NCBI RefSeq assembly: GCF_030150155.1
Contig: NZ_JASLGR010000002.1
Coordinates: 1-27,592, forward strand
DNA: 27,592 bases
Source: Nocardioides sp.
GTDB taxonomy: Bacteria > Actinomycetota > Actinomycetes > Propionibacteriales > Nocardioidaceae
Direction of reading: 5' to 3'
In this document: positions 14,919 to 22,820 of the stretch, piece by piece
Layout: every line of letters begins with the position of its first letter
Numbering within the stretch: the stretch's first letter is position 1
The notes under the pieces: model-generated
Database searches by the model: none
Told to the model about the DNA's origin: nothing
The model's input: the letters and a program-made list of their open reading frames with translations, nothing else
Translations under genes and position numbers: made by a program

Positions 14919-15993
14919 CCGAGTAGACCGGGTGGTCGGTGGCGAGCTTGGTCAGGTCGCTGCGGTCCTTGACGTAGCCCGACCAGGTGATCGAGCGGGT
15001 GCCCAGGATCCAGTCGATCGTGCTCGGCGTCGGACCGGTGCAGCTCGATCCTGAGCCGGTGCCGGGGTTGGGGAAGGTCATCCCCAGGCCCGAGGCCGCC
15101 ACGGTGCAGTAGAACAGGTCGCGGGAGTTCATGTCCCCCATCAGCACCACCGGGGTGCCGTCGGCGGAGAGCTGCGCGATCGCCTGGAGCTCACGGGTCA
15201 CCGCAGCGGCCCGCCACCGCCCCTGGTTGTGGTACTTCCCGGTGTCGGCGGCGTTGTGCACGTTGATGAACCAGACCTTGGTGCCGGTCGCCTTGTTGCG
15301 CAGCAGCGCCATCGGGGTGTGGAACGCGACCCCGTTGAAGTACGGGATGGTGAGCGAGGAGCCCTGCACCAGCTCCCACGTCGCCTTGGCGTAGCCGATC
15401 GAGTTGCGGCCGTCGGCACCGGCGCCCCCGGCGGTGGGCCACAGCCCCCAGACCGGTCCCACCAGCTTCGTGAAGAGCCTGGCCTGACTGGTCTCGAACT
15501 CCTGGAAGCCGACCACGTCGGCCTTGTGCGCGGCCAGCACCTGGATGCCGTAGTTGAGCCGCAGGTCGTAGGGCCGCTTGATCCGCGAGTCGCCCCGCTT
15601 CGTGGTGTGGGAGGCGCCCAGCACGTTGAACGTGGCGACCCGGAAGACCAGCGGCGCCTTGGCGTTGCGCTCGGCCTGCTGGGCCAGCGAGGCCATCGCC
15701 TTGTCCGGGTCGGCCTGGGAGGGCACCACCGGTCCGGCCGGGCTGGTGCGGGTCGGCTTCGCCGTGGGAGCGACTGGCGTGCTCGCGGTGGTCGGCGTCG
15801 CGGTGGGCGTGGGGGTCGGTCCGAGAGTGGCGTGCTCCACCGTGCCGGTCCCGGCCGAGGGAGTGGGGGCGGCCGCGGGTGAGGCGTCGGGGTGACGGCG
15901 TACCAGCGCCTGGACCAGCACCAGGGTGCCGACCAGCGCGACGATCGCAGCGATCACGGCGATGTCGGTCAGGTGGCGAGGTGCACGCTTCAT
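14896..15993 (-). CDS. membrane-anchored EEP-family nuclease/phosphatase (EEP2)
   Basis: A 365-residue EEP-fold protein. After a short basic start, residues ~10-32 form a hydrophobic helix with no clear cleavage site, so a type II membrane anchor is likely; a Pro/Thr/Ala linker spans ~35-95. Catalytic motifs are N123 (FNVLGAS), E165 (GFQEFE), D287/N289 (GDMNS) and D353-H354 (TDHPV). ATG 15993 was chosen because it precedes the basic-hydrophobic segment. It converges with EEP1 and diverges from EEP3, with which it shares the FNVLG, IPYF and NVHN-type landmarks. Activity outside the cytoplasm on nucleic acid or a phosphodiester polymer is inferred; no substrate is known. Confidence 0.85.
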   Translation of the reverse strand: MKRAPRHLTDIAVIAAIVALVGTLVLVQALVRRHPDASPAAAPTPSAGTGTVEHATLGPTPTPTATPTTASTPVAPTAKPTRTSPAGPVVPSQADPDKAMASLAQQAERNAKAPLVFRVATFNVLGASHTTKRGDSRIKRPYDLRLNYGIQVLAAHKADVVGFQEFETSQARLFTKLVGPVWGLWPTAGGAGADGRNSIGYAKATWELVQGSSLTIPYFNGVAFHTPMALLRNKATGTKVWFINVHNAADTGKYHNQGRWRAAAVTRELQAIAQLSADGTPVVLMGDMNSRDLFYCTVAASGLGMTFPNPGTGSGSSCTGPTPSTIDWILGTRSITWSGYVKDRSDLTKLATDHPVYSVTATVPR

Positions 15994-16121
15994 CGCCGCG
16001 ATGGTAGTCGGGGGTGCCCGCTCCCGTCGCAGTCGACGGACCGATCCGTACCACAAATCACTCCAGTCACATTAGTATCGCGAAAGACTTTGCCTTCTTT
16101 CCCCGGTCTGGAGTTCCAGCC

Positions 16122-18068
16122 ATGTCACGTCCCCGCCTCACCCGCCCGCTTCGCCGGGTCGCCGTCCTCGGCGCCAGTCTCGTCACCATCGCCGCCGCCT
16201 CCCTGGCGTGCGTCGCCGTGCGCGACTCCTCCCACGACGACGGCAAGGGCGCCGCGACCCTGACGGCCGCCGGCGTGATCGGCACTCCCCCGGCGGCGAC
16301 GACGCCCTACCTGCCGACCCGTGCCCGGGTGGCGACGTTCAACCTGCTCGGCTACGGCCACACCATGCCCAGCGGGGACAACAGACTCAAGGTCGACGGC
16401 CGCACGCGGCAGGCGCAGGCAGACCAGATCATCAGGGCCAACAACCTCCAGATCGTCGGCTTCCAGGAGATGGAGCAGCCCCAGATCGACGTCTTCCTCT
16501 CCGAGATGGGGGCGCAGTACGAGCTCTGGCCCGGCAACACCTACACCGGCGCGTCGAAGGTCAACGTCAGGGGCAACTCGATCGCCTGGCGCAAGGACCA
16601 GTGGACGGCGATCAGCACGACGTATTACGACGCGCCGTACTTCAAGGGCGTCAACGTGCCCCGCCCGATCGTGCTGCTGCAGAACAACGCCAGCGGGCAG
16701 CGGGTCTTCGTGACCAACACCCACAACCCGGCCAACACCTTCGGCAACGCGTCGAACTACCGCACCCAGAACGTCGCGATCCAGGCCGGCACCTTCAACG
16801 CACTGCGCAAGGCCAACCCGACCACGCCGATCATCTTCACCGGCGACATGAACGACCGCAGCGACTTCTTCTGCTCCTTCACCAAGGCCACCGCGATGCG
16901 GGCCGTCAACGGCGGCACCCGGACCGCGACCACGTGCACGCTCCCCAAGTCGCCGCAGATCGACTGGATCATGAGCACTACCGACGTGCAGTGGAACGGC
17001 TACCAGGCGGTCCGCACGCCGTACGTGAAGCAGACCACCGACCACCCCGTGGTCTGGGCCGACGCCACCTTCAAGGCGCCGCAGGCCGCTCGGGCCGGCA
17101 TCACCCACACCGTCGTGATCGACGTCGAGGGACTGCCCAGCGCGGCGATCAGCGGCGTGCGCCAGTCGTGGGCACCGCACCTGACCGCGATCCGTCGCTC
17201 GGGCGCCTCGACCCTCAACGCCCGCACCCCGGTCGAGCCCAAGGCGTCGATCCCGAACGCGCTGTCGCTGCTCAGCGGCCGACCGGTGACCACGGGCGTC
17301 GGCGGGCACGGCTTCGTCTGGAACCGGTTCAACACCAAGGCGGCGAAGTTCGCCACCGTGTGCAAGGCCACCGGCGCCTACGTCAACACCGTCTTCGACA
17401 CCGTGCACAACCAGGGCGGCTCGACCAGCTTCATGTCGACCGACCCCGGTGCCGCGATCGTGCTGCGCAGCGCCCGCTCCGGCCTGGCCGACAGCCAGGG
17501 CGTCGACTACGGCACCAACAAACTGACCGTGTCGAGCATGCAGTCCAACGACGCCGCCGCGATCAAGGTGCTGCGCAAGCAGATCGCCAACGCACCGCGC
17601 TCGATCTCCTACCTCCAGCTCAGCAGCCCGCGCACGGTCGGGGAGAAGTACGGCTACTTCGGACCGAAGTACGCCGCTGCCGTGCGCGCCACCGACCGCC
17701 GGATCGCCCAGGTGCTCAACTCGATCCGGGCCTCGTCACGGACCGCGACCTCGACTGCCCTGATCGTCACCTCGAGCTCGGGCGGCTCGCACAAGGCCAC
17801 CGTCGGCACCGCGCTGCCGCAATACCAGATCCCCCTGATCGTGTGGGGTCACGGCGTCCCGGCCGGCGCCGACCTGTACGCGATGAACCCGTCCTTCACC
17901 GACCCCGGCGTGGGACGCCCCGGCTACGCCGGCTCGCAGCCGCTGCGCAACGCCAACATCGCCAACATCGTGACCACGATGCTCGGCTATCCCACGATGC
18001 CGACCCCGACGACGTACGGCGGCGCGATCAATCTCTTCCAGCCCGCCAACCTGATCCAGCGCCGCTGA
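16122..18068 (+). CDS. secreted EEP nuclease fused to degenerate AlkP-like domain (EEP3)
   Basis: A 648-residue two-domain protein. Residues ~13-30 are a signal segment ending SLAC (C30), a weak lipobox. The EEP domain (~65-320) has N74, E116 (GFQEME), D242/N244 (GDMND) and D307-H308. From ~330 the sequence turns into an alkaline-phosphatase/phosphodiesterase-superfamily fold: HTVVIDVEGLPS with candidate metal Asp D334, then KASIPNALSLLSGRP with candidate nucleophile S376, and a C-terminal RNANIANIVTTMLGYP block. The usual DxxGH and SDHG metal motifs are not found; the latter position reads TSSSGGSH (550-557). The second domain may thus be inactive or binding-only. ATG 16122 has GGAG at 16110-16113. 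It diverges from EEP2 over 128 bp. Confidence 0.82.
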   Translation: MSRPRLTRPLRRVAVLGASLVTIAAASLACVAVRDSSHDDGKGAATLTAAGVIGTPPAATTPYLPTRARVATFNLLGYGHTMPSGDNRLKVDGRTRQAQADQIIRANNLQIVGFQEMEQPQIDVFLSEMGAQYELWPGNTYTGASKVNVRGNSIAWRKDQWTAISTTYYDAPYFKGVNVPRPIVLLQNNASGQRVFVTNTHNPANTFGNASNYRTQNVAIQAGTFNALRKANPTTPIIFTGDMNDRSDFFCSFTKATAMRAVNGGTRTATTCTLPKSPQIDWIMSTTDVQWNGYQAVRTPYVKQTTDHPVVWADATFKAPQAARAGITHTVVIDVEGLPSAAISGVRQSWAPHLTAIRRSGASTLNARTPVEPKASIPNALSLLSGRPVTTGVGGHGFVWNRFNTKAAKFATVCKATGAYVNTVFDTVHNQGGSTSFMSTDPGAAIVLRSARSGLADSQGVDYGTNKLTVSSMQSNDAAAIKVLRKQIANAPRSISYLQLSSPRTVGEKYGYFGPKYAAAVRATDRRIAQVLNSIRASSRTATSTALIVTSSSGGSHKATVGTALPQYQIPLIVWGHGVPAGADLYAMNPSFTDPGVGRPGYAGSQPLRNANIANIVTTMLGYPTMPTPTTYGGAINLFQPANLIQRR

Positions 18069-18084
18069 CCACTACCGTGGACCT

Positions 18085-19335
18085 GTGAGCACGACACCGA
18101 CCCGCGTCTTCGTCGCCCGCCTCCTGGGGCTGTCGATCTACGACCCCCTCGGTGAACAGGTCGGCAAGGTCCGAGATCTCGTGGTCAGCGTGCGCTCCGA
18201 GGGCAGCCAGCCGCGCGTGCTGGGCCTGCTCGCGGAGGTCTTCGGGCGCCGCCGGATCTTCGTCCCGATGACCCGTGTGACCAACATCGACGCAGGTCAG
18301 GTCTCCATCACCGGGCTGCTCAACATGCGCCGCTTCGAGCAGCGCTCGACCGAGACCCTGGTGATCGGGCAGATGTTCGACCGCCAGGTCACGATCACCA
18401 CCTCCGGCATCGTCGGCACCGTCTACGACGTCGCGATGGAGCAGGCCCGCAACCGCGACTGGGTGCTCTCCCGGGTCGCGGTCCAGGAGCCCTCCAAGGG
18501 CCTGCGCCGACGCGGGCAGACCCACGTCGTGGAGTGGCGCGACGTCACCGGTCTGGCGCACCGATCCCCCACCCAGGCCGCCACCCAGCTGGTGCACGCG
18601 ATCAACGAGATGCGTCCGGCCGACGCCGCCCACATGATCCACGACCTCCCCGTCGAGCGCCGCCGCCAGGTGGTGGCGAGCCTCGACGACGAGCGTCTCG
18701 CCGAGGTGCTCGAGGAGCTGCCCGAGGACGACCAGGTCGAGATCCTCGAACAGCTCGACTCCGAGCGTGCCGCCGACGTCCTGGAGGAGATGTCCCCCGA
18801 CGACGCCGCCGACCTGATCGCCGAGCTGCCGCCCGAGACCGCCGCCACCCTGCTGGAGCTGATGGAGCCCGAGGAGGCCGAGGACGTGCGACGCCTGATG
18901 TCGTACGCCGAGGACACCGCGGGCGCCATGATGACCCCCGAGCCCGTCATCCTCGGCCCCGACGCCACCATCGCCGACGCACTGGCCCACGTCCGCAACC
19001 CGGAGCTGACCCCGGCGCTGGCCGCCCTGGTCTACGTCTGCCGGCCACCACTGGAGGCCCCGACCGGCAAGTTCCTCGGTGTCGCCCACATCCAGCGACT
19101 GCTGCGGGAGCCTCCCTCTACGCTGGTCGCCGGTGCGCTCGACAGTGACCTGGAGCCGCTGCGTCCCGAGTCGACCCTCGACGACGTGGCAGCCCACCTG
19201 GCGACGTACAACCTGGTCGCGGCCCCCGTGGTCGACGACGAGGGCAGGCTCGTGGGCGCGGTGAGCGTCGACGACCTGCTCGACCACATGCTTCCGAACG
19301 ACTGGCGAGACAAGGCGGTGCGCAACCATGGCTGA
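18085..19335 (+). CDS. PRC-barrel, MgtE-N and CBS domain protein, no membrane part
   Basis: A 416-residue soluble protein. Residues ~8-150 contain two PRC-barrel-like beta units (YDPLGEQVGKVRDLVV and GIVGTVYDVAM). Residues ~170-280 are the acidic helical MgtE N domain with repeated 'L..LP...AA.IL..L' heptads, and ~270-410 a CBS pair (MMTPEPVILGPDATIADAL and VAAPVVDDEGRLVGAVSVDDLLDHML). The five-helix transport domain of real MgtE channels is absent, so it cannot conduct Mg2+ itself. In mycobacteria an equivalent gene stands near mrp together with a DUF1003 gene, which suggests a conserved sensor role. GTG 18085 opens 17 bp after EEP3. The 3' end overlaps the DUF1003 gene by 8 bp. Confidence 0.88.
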   Translation: MSTTPTRVFVARLLGLSIYDPLGEQVGKVRDLVVSVRSEGSQPRVLGLLAEVFGRRRIFVPMTRVTNIDAGQVSITGLLNMRRFEQRSTETLVIGQMFDRQVTITTSGIVGTVYDVAMEQARNRDWVLSRVAVQEPSKGLRRRGQTHVVEWRDVTGLAHRSPTQAATQLVHAINEMRPADAAHMIHDLPVERRRQVVASLDDERLAEVLEELPEDDQVEILEQLDSERAADVLEEMSPDDAADLIAELPPETAATLLELMEPEEAEDVRRLMSYAEDTAGAMMTPEPVILGPDATIADALAHVRNPELTPALAALVYVCRPPLEAPTGKFLGVAHIQRLLREPPSTLVAGALDSDLEPLRPESTLDDVAAHLATYNLVAAPVVDDEGRLVGAVSVDDLLDHMLPNDWRDKAVRNHG

Positions 19336-19849
19336 GCAGCCCCGCCCCCGGCTCGACACCCCGCGCGAGGTCCGCCGCCCGCTGGTGCAGCGGCCGGCCT
19401 TCCGCGCCGACGCGTTCGGTGTCTTCGCCGAGAAGTTCGCCCGGTTCATGGGGACCGCGACGTTCCTGCTCTGGATGAGCGCCTTCATCGTCATCTGGAT
19501 CGTGTGGAACACGCTCACCCCGGCGTCGTGGCGGTTCGACCCGTACGCCTTCCTCTTCCTCACCCTGATGCTCAGCCTGCAGGCCTCCTACGCCGCGCCG
19601 CTGATCCTGCTGGCGCAGAACCGCCAGGAGGACCGCGACCGTGTGATCGCCGAGCAGGACCGCCGGGTGGCGGCCCAGGCCCAGGCCGACATGGAGTTCC
19701 TGGCCCGCGAGGTCGCCTCGCTGCGGATGGCGCTGGGCGAGGTCGCGACCCGTGACTTCGTTCGCTCCGAGCTGCGCTCGCTGCTCGCCGAGCTGGACGA
19801 GCGCGACGAGAAGGCTGCCGACGACGGGAATGACGAGGCCACCGCGTAG
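19328..19849 (+). CDS. DUF1003 membrane protein
   Basis: A 173-residue DUF1003 protein. Two membrane helices (~42-62, FLLWMSAFIVIWIVWNTL, and ~73-94) are joined by a short W-rich loop with FDPYAFLFLTLMLSLQAS, the family signature, followed by LAQNRQEDRDR. A charged coiled coil (~97-165) follows in the cytoplasm. The family has no established function. The ATG at 19328 overlaps the CBS gene by 8 bp, so the two are translationally linked; mrp starts 11 bp later. The genetic coupling suggests that the CBS protein senses a ligand and works with this membrane partner, which is inference. Confidence 0.9.
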   Translation: MAEQPRPRLDTPREVRRPLVQRPAFRADAFGVFAEKFARFMGTATFLLWMSAFIVIWIVWNTLTPASWRFDPYAFLFLTLMLSLQASYAAPLILLAQNRQEDRDRVIAEQDRRVAAQAQADMEFLAREVASLRMALGEVATRDFVRSELRSLLAELDERDEKAADDGNDEATA

Positions 19850-19860
19850 GCTGGACCTTC

Positions 19861-21036
19861 GTGAGCAGCAGCACCCTCCTCGAGCGCATCCAGGCGGCCC
19901 TGGCCACGGTCAACGACCCGGAGATCAAGCGGCCGATCACCGAGCTCGGCATGGTCGACTCGGTCACCGTCTCCGACACCGGTGTCGTCGACGCGAAGGT
20001 GCTGCTCACGGTGGCGGGCTGCCCGCTCAAGGACACCATCAACCGCGACGTGACCGCCGCCGTCGGCGCGGTCGAGGGTGTCACCTCGATCAACCTCGAG
20101 CTCGGCGTGATGAGCGACGAGCAGCGCTCGGAGATGCGCAACATGCTCTCCGGTGGCGTCGCCCAGCGCGAGATCCCCTTCGCCCAGCCCGGCAACCTGA
20201 CCCGCGTCTTCGCGATCGCGTCGGGCAAGGGCGGAGTCGGCAAGTCCTCGACCACGGTCAACCTCGCCGTCGCGATGGCGGCCCAGGGGATGAAGGTCGG
20301 CATCGTCGACGCCGACATCTACGGCCACTCGATCCCCGCCATGCTCGGCATCGCGGACTCGCGTCCGACCCAGGTCGAGGACCTGATCATGCCGGTGCCG
20401 ACCGCCTCGGGCGTCTCGGTGATCTCGATCGGCATGCTCAAGCCGCGCCGCGACCAGGTCATCGCCTGGCGTGGGCCGATGCTCGACCGCGCACTGCGCC
20501 AGATGCTCGCCGACGTCTACTGGGGCGACCTGGACGCGCTCCTGCTCGACCTGCCGCCCGGCACCGGCGACGTCGCGATCTCGCTGGGCCAGTACCTGCC
20601 CAACGCCGAGGTCGTCGTCGTCACGACGCCGCAGGAGGCGGCGGCCGAGGTCGCCGAGCGGGCCGGCACGATGGCGGAGATGATGCACCAGCGCGTCGTC
20701 GGTGTGGTGGAGAACATGAGCTACCTGCCGTGCCCGCACTGCACCACCGAGCGGCCCAACGATCCCGTGCACCGTCTGGAGATCTTCGGCTCCGGCGGCG
20801 GCCAGCGCGTCGCCGACACCCTGTCGCAGCGCTTCGGCACCCCGGTGCCGCTGCTGGGCCAGGTCCCGATCGAGATCGCCCTGCGCGAGGGTGGTGACGT
20901 CGGCAAGCCCGTCGTCGAGTCCGACCCGACCGCTCCGGCGGCCCAGGAGCTGACCGCGATCGCCCAGCGTCTGACCGGTCGCGGCCGCGGCCTGGCCGGC
21001 ATGCAGCTGGGGCTGACGCCGTCCTCGAAGTTCTAG
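19861..21036 (+). CDS. mrp: Mrp/ApbC iron-sulfur cluster carrier ATPase
   Basis: A 391-residue scaffold or carrier for Fe-S cluster delivery. The N-terminal ~90 residues are a DUF59/MIP18-like domain (PEIKRPITELGMVDSV, GCPLKD). The P-loop ATPase domain follows, with the deviant Walker A GKGGVGKSS at 122-130 (K123, K128), VDADIYGHSIP, and LDLPPGTGD as Walker B. The cluster-binding CxxC is C291/C294 in LPCPHC. All hallmarks of functional Mrp are present. GTG 19861 starts 11 bp after the DUF1003 stop. Located upstream of tatB, in the order often found in actinobacteria. Confidence 0.96.
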   Translation: MSSSTLLERIQAALATVNDPEIKRPITELGMVDSVTVSDTGVVDAKVLLTVAGCPLKDTINRDVTAAVGAVEGVTSINLELGVMSDEQRSEMRNMLSGGVAQREIPFAQPGNLTRVFAIASGKGGVGKSSTTVNLAVAMAAQGMKVGIVDADIYGHSIPAMLGIADSRPTQVEDLIMPVPTASGVSVISIGMLKPRRDQVIAWRGPMLDRALRQMLADVYWGDLDALLLDLPPGTGDVAISLGQYLPNAEVVVVTTPQEAAAEVAERAGTMAEMMHQRVVGVVENMSYLPCPHCTTERPNDPVHRLEIFGSGGGQRVADTLSQRFGTPVPLLGQVPIEIALREGGDVGKPVVESDPTAPAAQELTAIAQRLTGRGRGLAGMQLGLTPSSKF

Positions 21037-21052
21037 CCCCTAGGGTTAGCGC

Positions 21053-21388
21053 ATGTTCGGAGTCGGCCTGCCAGAGCTCGCGGTCATCGCGCTCGTGGCG
21101 ATCCTGGTCTTCGGACCCGACAAGCTGCCGGACTTCGCCCGGCAGGCGGGCCGCTTCGTCCGCGAGGCGCGCAAGTTCGCCGACGGCGCCCGGGACCAGC
21201 TCCGCGAGGAGCTCGGCCCGGAGTACGCCGACCTCGAGCTGAAGGACCTCGACCCGCGCGAGTTCGTCCGCAAGCAGATCAACCAGATCGTCGCCGACGA
21301 CGACGCCGACGGCCTGGAGCAGGGCGCCCCGCGCCAGCGCCCGCTGCGGCCCGGCGAGGTGCCGCCGTACGACGATCAGGCCACCTGA
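21053..21388 (+). CDS. tatB: twin-arginine translocase subunit TatB
   Basis: A 111-residue TatB. The N-terminal hydrophobic helix (~6-21, LPELAVIALVAILVFGP) ends in the FGPDKLP hinge, followed by an amphipathic helix (FARQAGRFVREARKFADGARDQLREEL) and a charged flexible tail. In Tat systems TatB joins TatC to bind the twin-arginine signal. The length and acidic tail fit TatB better than the shorter TatA. It follows mrp by 16 bp, and a TAGGGT box at 21041-21046 could give a leaderless message of its own. tatA and tatC are not in the window. Confidence 0.92.
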   Translation: MFGVGLPELAVIALVAILVFGPDKLPDFARQAGRFVREARKFADGARDQLREELGPEYADLELKDLDPREFVRKQINQIVADDDADGLEQGAPRQRPLRPGEVPPYDDQAT

Positions 21389-21389
21389 G

Positions 21390-21453
21390 CGACTTCCGGG
21401 TTCACCACCGTCGACTTCCGGGTTCACCACCGTCGACTTCCGGGTTCACCACC
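21390..21453 (+). repeat. three tandem 22-bp direct repeats
   Basis: Right after the tatB stop, the unit CGACTTCCGGGTTCACCACC plus GT occurs at 21390-21411 and 21412-21433, and a third copy loses identity after 21453. The two full copies are identical. The 22-bp period is about two helical turns and is not a multiple of three, so it is not a coding repeat. Confidence 0.95.
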
Positions 21454-21485
21454 TCCCTGGGTCGCGGGTGTGGCAGTCTGCCCCC

Positions 21486-22031
21486 ATGTCGGGCGAGGAC
21501 CGTTCCTGGGAGCACGAGCTCTTCGGCGTCCTCGATGACCTGGAGGCCCAGGCCGAGGCCGAGTTCGCCGAGGCCCGCCGTGCCGAGGTCGCCGACCGGG
21601 CGCGCGCGGAGTACCTCCACGTCACCCTCGCCTCGCGCCTGATGGCCGATCTGGGCCGGCAGGCGACGCTCCAGGTCGAGGGGGTGGGGACGCTCACGGG
21701 GACCCTGGACCGGGTCGCCACCGGCTGGCTGCTGCTCACCAGCCCGACCGCGCACTGGATCGTCAGGCACGTAGCGCTCCTCGCCGTGCGCGACGCCGGC
21801 TCTCGCTCGGTGCCCGAGGTGGCGTGGCCGGTCACCGCGAAGCTGCGCCTTCCCTCCCCCGTACGTCGCCTCGCCGACGATCAGGTCCGGTGCGTCTTCC
21901 ACCACCGCGACGCCAGCCGTGCCGAGGGCGTGCCGACCCGGGTCGGCCAGGACTTCATCGAGATCGACGCCGGTGGTCGCCTCGACCTGATCCCGGTCCC
22001 TGCGCTCAGCGCGATCCAGTACCGCCCCTGA
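21486..22031 (+). CDS. conserved hypothetical protein downstream of tatB
   Basis: A 181-residue protein that I do not recognise. Residues ~6-45 form an acidic Glu/Ala-rich helix (probably coiled coil), followed by an alpha/beta region with TLQVEGVGTLTGTLDRVATGWLLL and SPTAHWIVRHVALLAV, which looks like a small beta-barrel (Sm- or PRC-like), then a basic stretch and a final FIEIDAGGRLDLIPVPALSAI strand. No signal peptide or membrane segment. ATG 21486 is taken; a GTG at 21468 would add six residues and is less likely. Proteins of this layout seem to recur after tatB in related actinobacteria, but I cannot name a family. Confidence 0.7.
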   Translation: MSGEDRSWEHELFGVLDDLEAQAEAEFAEARRAEVADRARAEYLHVTLASRLMADLGRQATLQVEGVGTLTGTLDRVATGWLLLTSPTAHWIVRHVALLAVRDAGSRSVPEVAWPVTAKLRLPSPVRRLADDQVRCVFHHRDASRAEGVPTRVGQDFIEIDAGGRLDLIPVPALSAIQYRP

Positions 22032-22041
22032 GCCGTCCTGG

Positions 22042-22050
22042 TTATCCACA
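22042..22050 (+). promoter_or_regulatory. single DnaA-box consensus
   Basis: TTATCCACA is an exact DnaA-box consensus in the gap before the LysM gene, just upstream of the candidate promoter. No further copies were noticed nearby, so this is not an origin; it may be a regulatory site or chance. Confidence 0.4.
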
Positions 22051-22066
22051 CCCCATACGGGGCCCA

Positions 22067-22096
22067 TTGACGCGCCATCAAATCCGACCTTTCATA
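22067..22096 (+). promoter_or_regulatory. putative promoter of the LysM-Rv3235-like pair
   Basis: TTGACG (22067-22072) and TTCATA (22091-22096) are separated by 18 bp, in an unusually AT-rich stretch for this genome. A small direct repeat of CAAACGCAT (22099 and 22109) follows, then GGAAGGA (22125-22131) 8 bp before the ATG at 22140. This is the only promoter seen for the two genes. Confidence 0.5.
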
Positions 22097-22139
22097 AGCA
22101 AACGCATTCAAACGCATAGGTTCTCGGAAGGAACATGCC

Positions 22140-22820
22140 ATGCGGTTGCTCCATCACCTCCTCCGTCCGGTCGTCGTCGCCCTGGCCACGACCGGTGCCG
22201 TCACCGCCGCCGGGCGACTGCTCGTGGACCAGGCCCTCGGGTCGGAACCCGGCCCGCTCGCCTTCGACGACCTGCTGGTCCGGGCCTGTGCCGGGGCGCT
22301 GCTGCTGTGTCTGGCGTGGGGGTGGCTCGCGATCCTGGCCGTCGTCGTCGAGTCCTGCCGCCTGCGGCTCCACGGCCTCGGTGTCTCGCTGGCCCCAGTC
22401 CCGCAGCAGCCGCGGCGGTTCTGCCTGCCGGCGGGCGCCCGGCGGGCCGTCCTGGGGCTGTGCGGCGTGGCCCTCACCGCGACCGCGACCCCCGCGATGG
22501 CGGCCACCGGCCCGGGCCAGCCCGGCGCCGCCGACACCGTCGCCTGGCCCACCCTGATCGCCTCCCTGCCGTTCCCCGACCGTGCCGTCGACGCCCCCGC
22601 ACCTCCCCCGGTCCGTGCGCCGGACGGCGTACCCACCGTCACTGTCCACGCCGGCGACTCGCTCTGGTCGATCACCTCGACCCTGCTCGACTCCGAGGAC
22701 CCGGAGCTGATCGGTCGACGCTGGCCCGAGCTCTACCGCGCCAACCGGCACGTGATCGGGGCCGACCCCGACCGGCTCGCTGTCGGGGTCCACCTCACCG
22801 TCCCCCGGAGCCTGCGGTGA
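22140..22820 (+). CDS. membrane protein with C-terminal LysM domain
   Basis: A 226-residue protein with N-terminal hydrophobic helices (~8-27, ~48-75 and ~99-121). The third ends in an ATPAMAA motif, as if a signal-cleavage site. A Pro-rich linker leads to a C-terminal LysM-like domain (~163-224: VTVHAGDSLWSITSTLL then ELYRANRHVIGADPDRLAVGVHLTVP). LysM binds N-acetylglucosamine polymers such as peptidoglycan, so the protein likely sits at the envelope with the domain outside. GGAAGGA sets the start at 22140. It overlaps the next gene by 4 bp (GTGA). The pair and secA form a familiar actinobacterial neighbourhood. Confidence 0.85.
   Translation: MRLLHHLLRPVVVALATTGAVTAAGRLLVDQALGSEPGPLAFDDLLVRACAGALLLCLAWGWLAILAVVVESCRLRLHGLGVSLAPVPQQPRRFCLPAGARRAVLGLCGVALTATATPAMAATGPGQPGAADTVAWPTLIASLPFPDRAVDAPAPPPVRAPDGVPTVTVHAGDSLWSITSTLLDSEDPELIGRRWPELYRANRHVIGADPDRLAVGVHLTVPRSLR

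Noticed and set aside
16125..17408. Long minus-strand frame opposite EEP3
   Set aside because: Glycine/valine/arginine-rich antisense shadow without motifs; EEP3 motifs are unambiguous on the plus strand.
21402..22067. Minus-strand frame across the 22-bp repeats and hypothetical gene
   Set aside because: Shadow of the plus-strand gene at 21486; its composition is typical of antisense frames.
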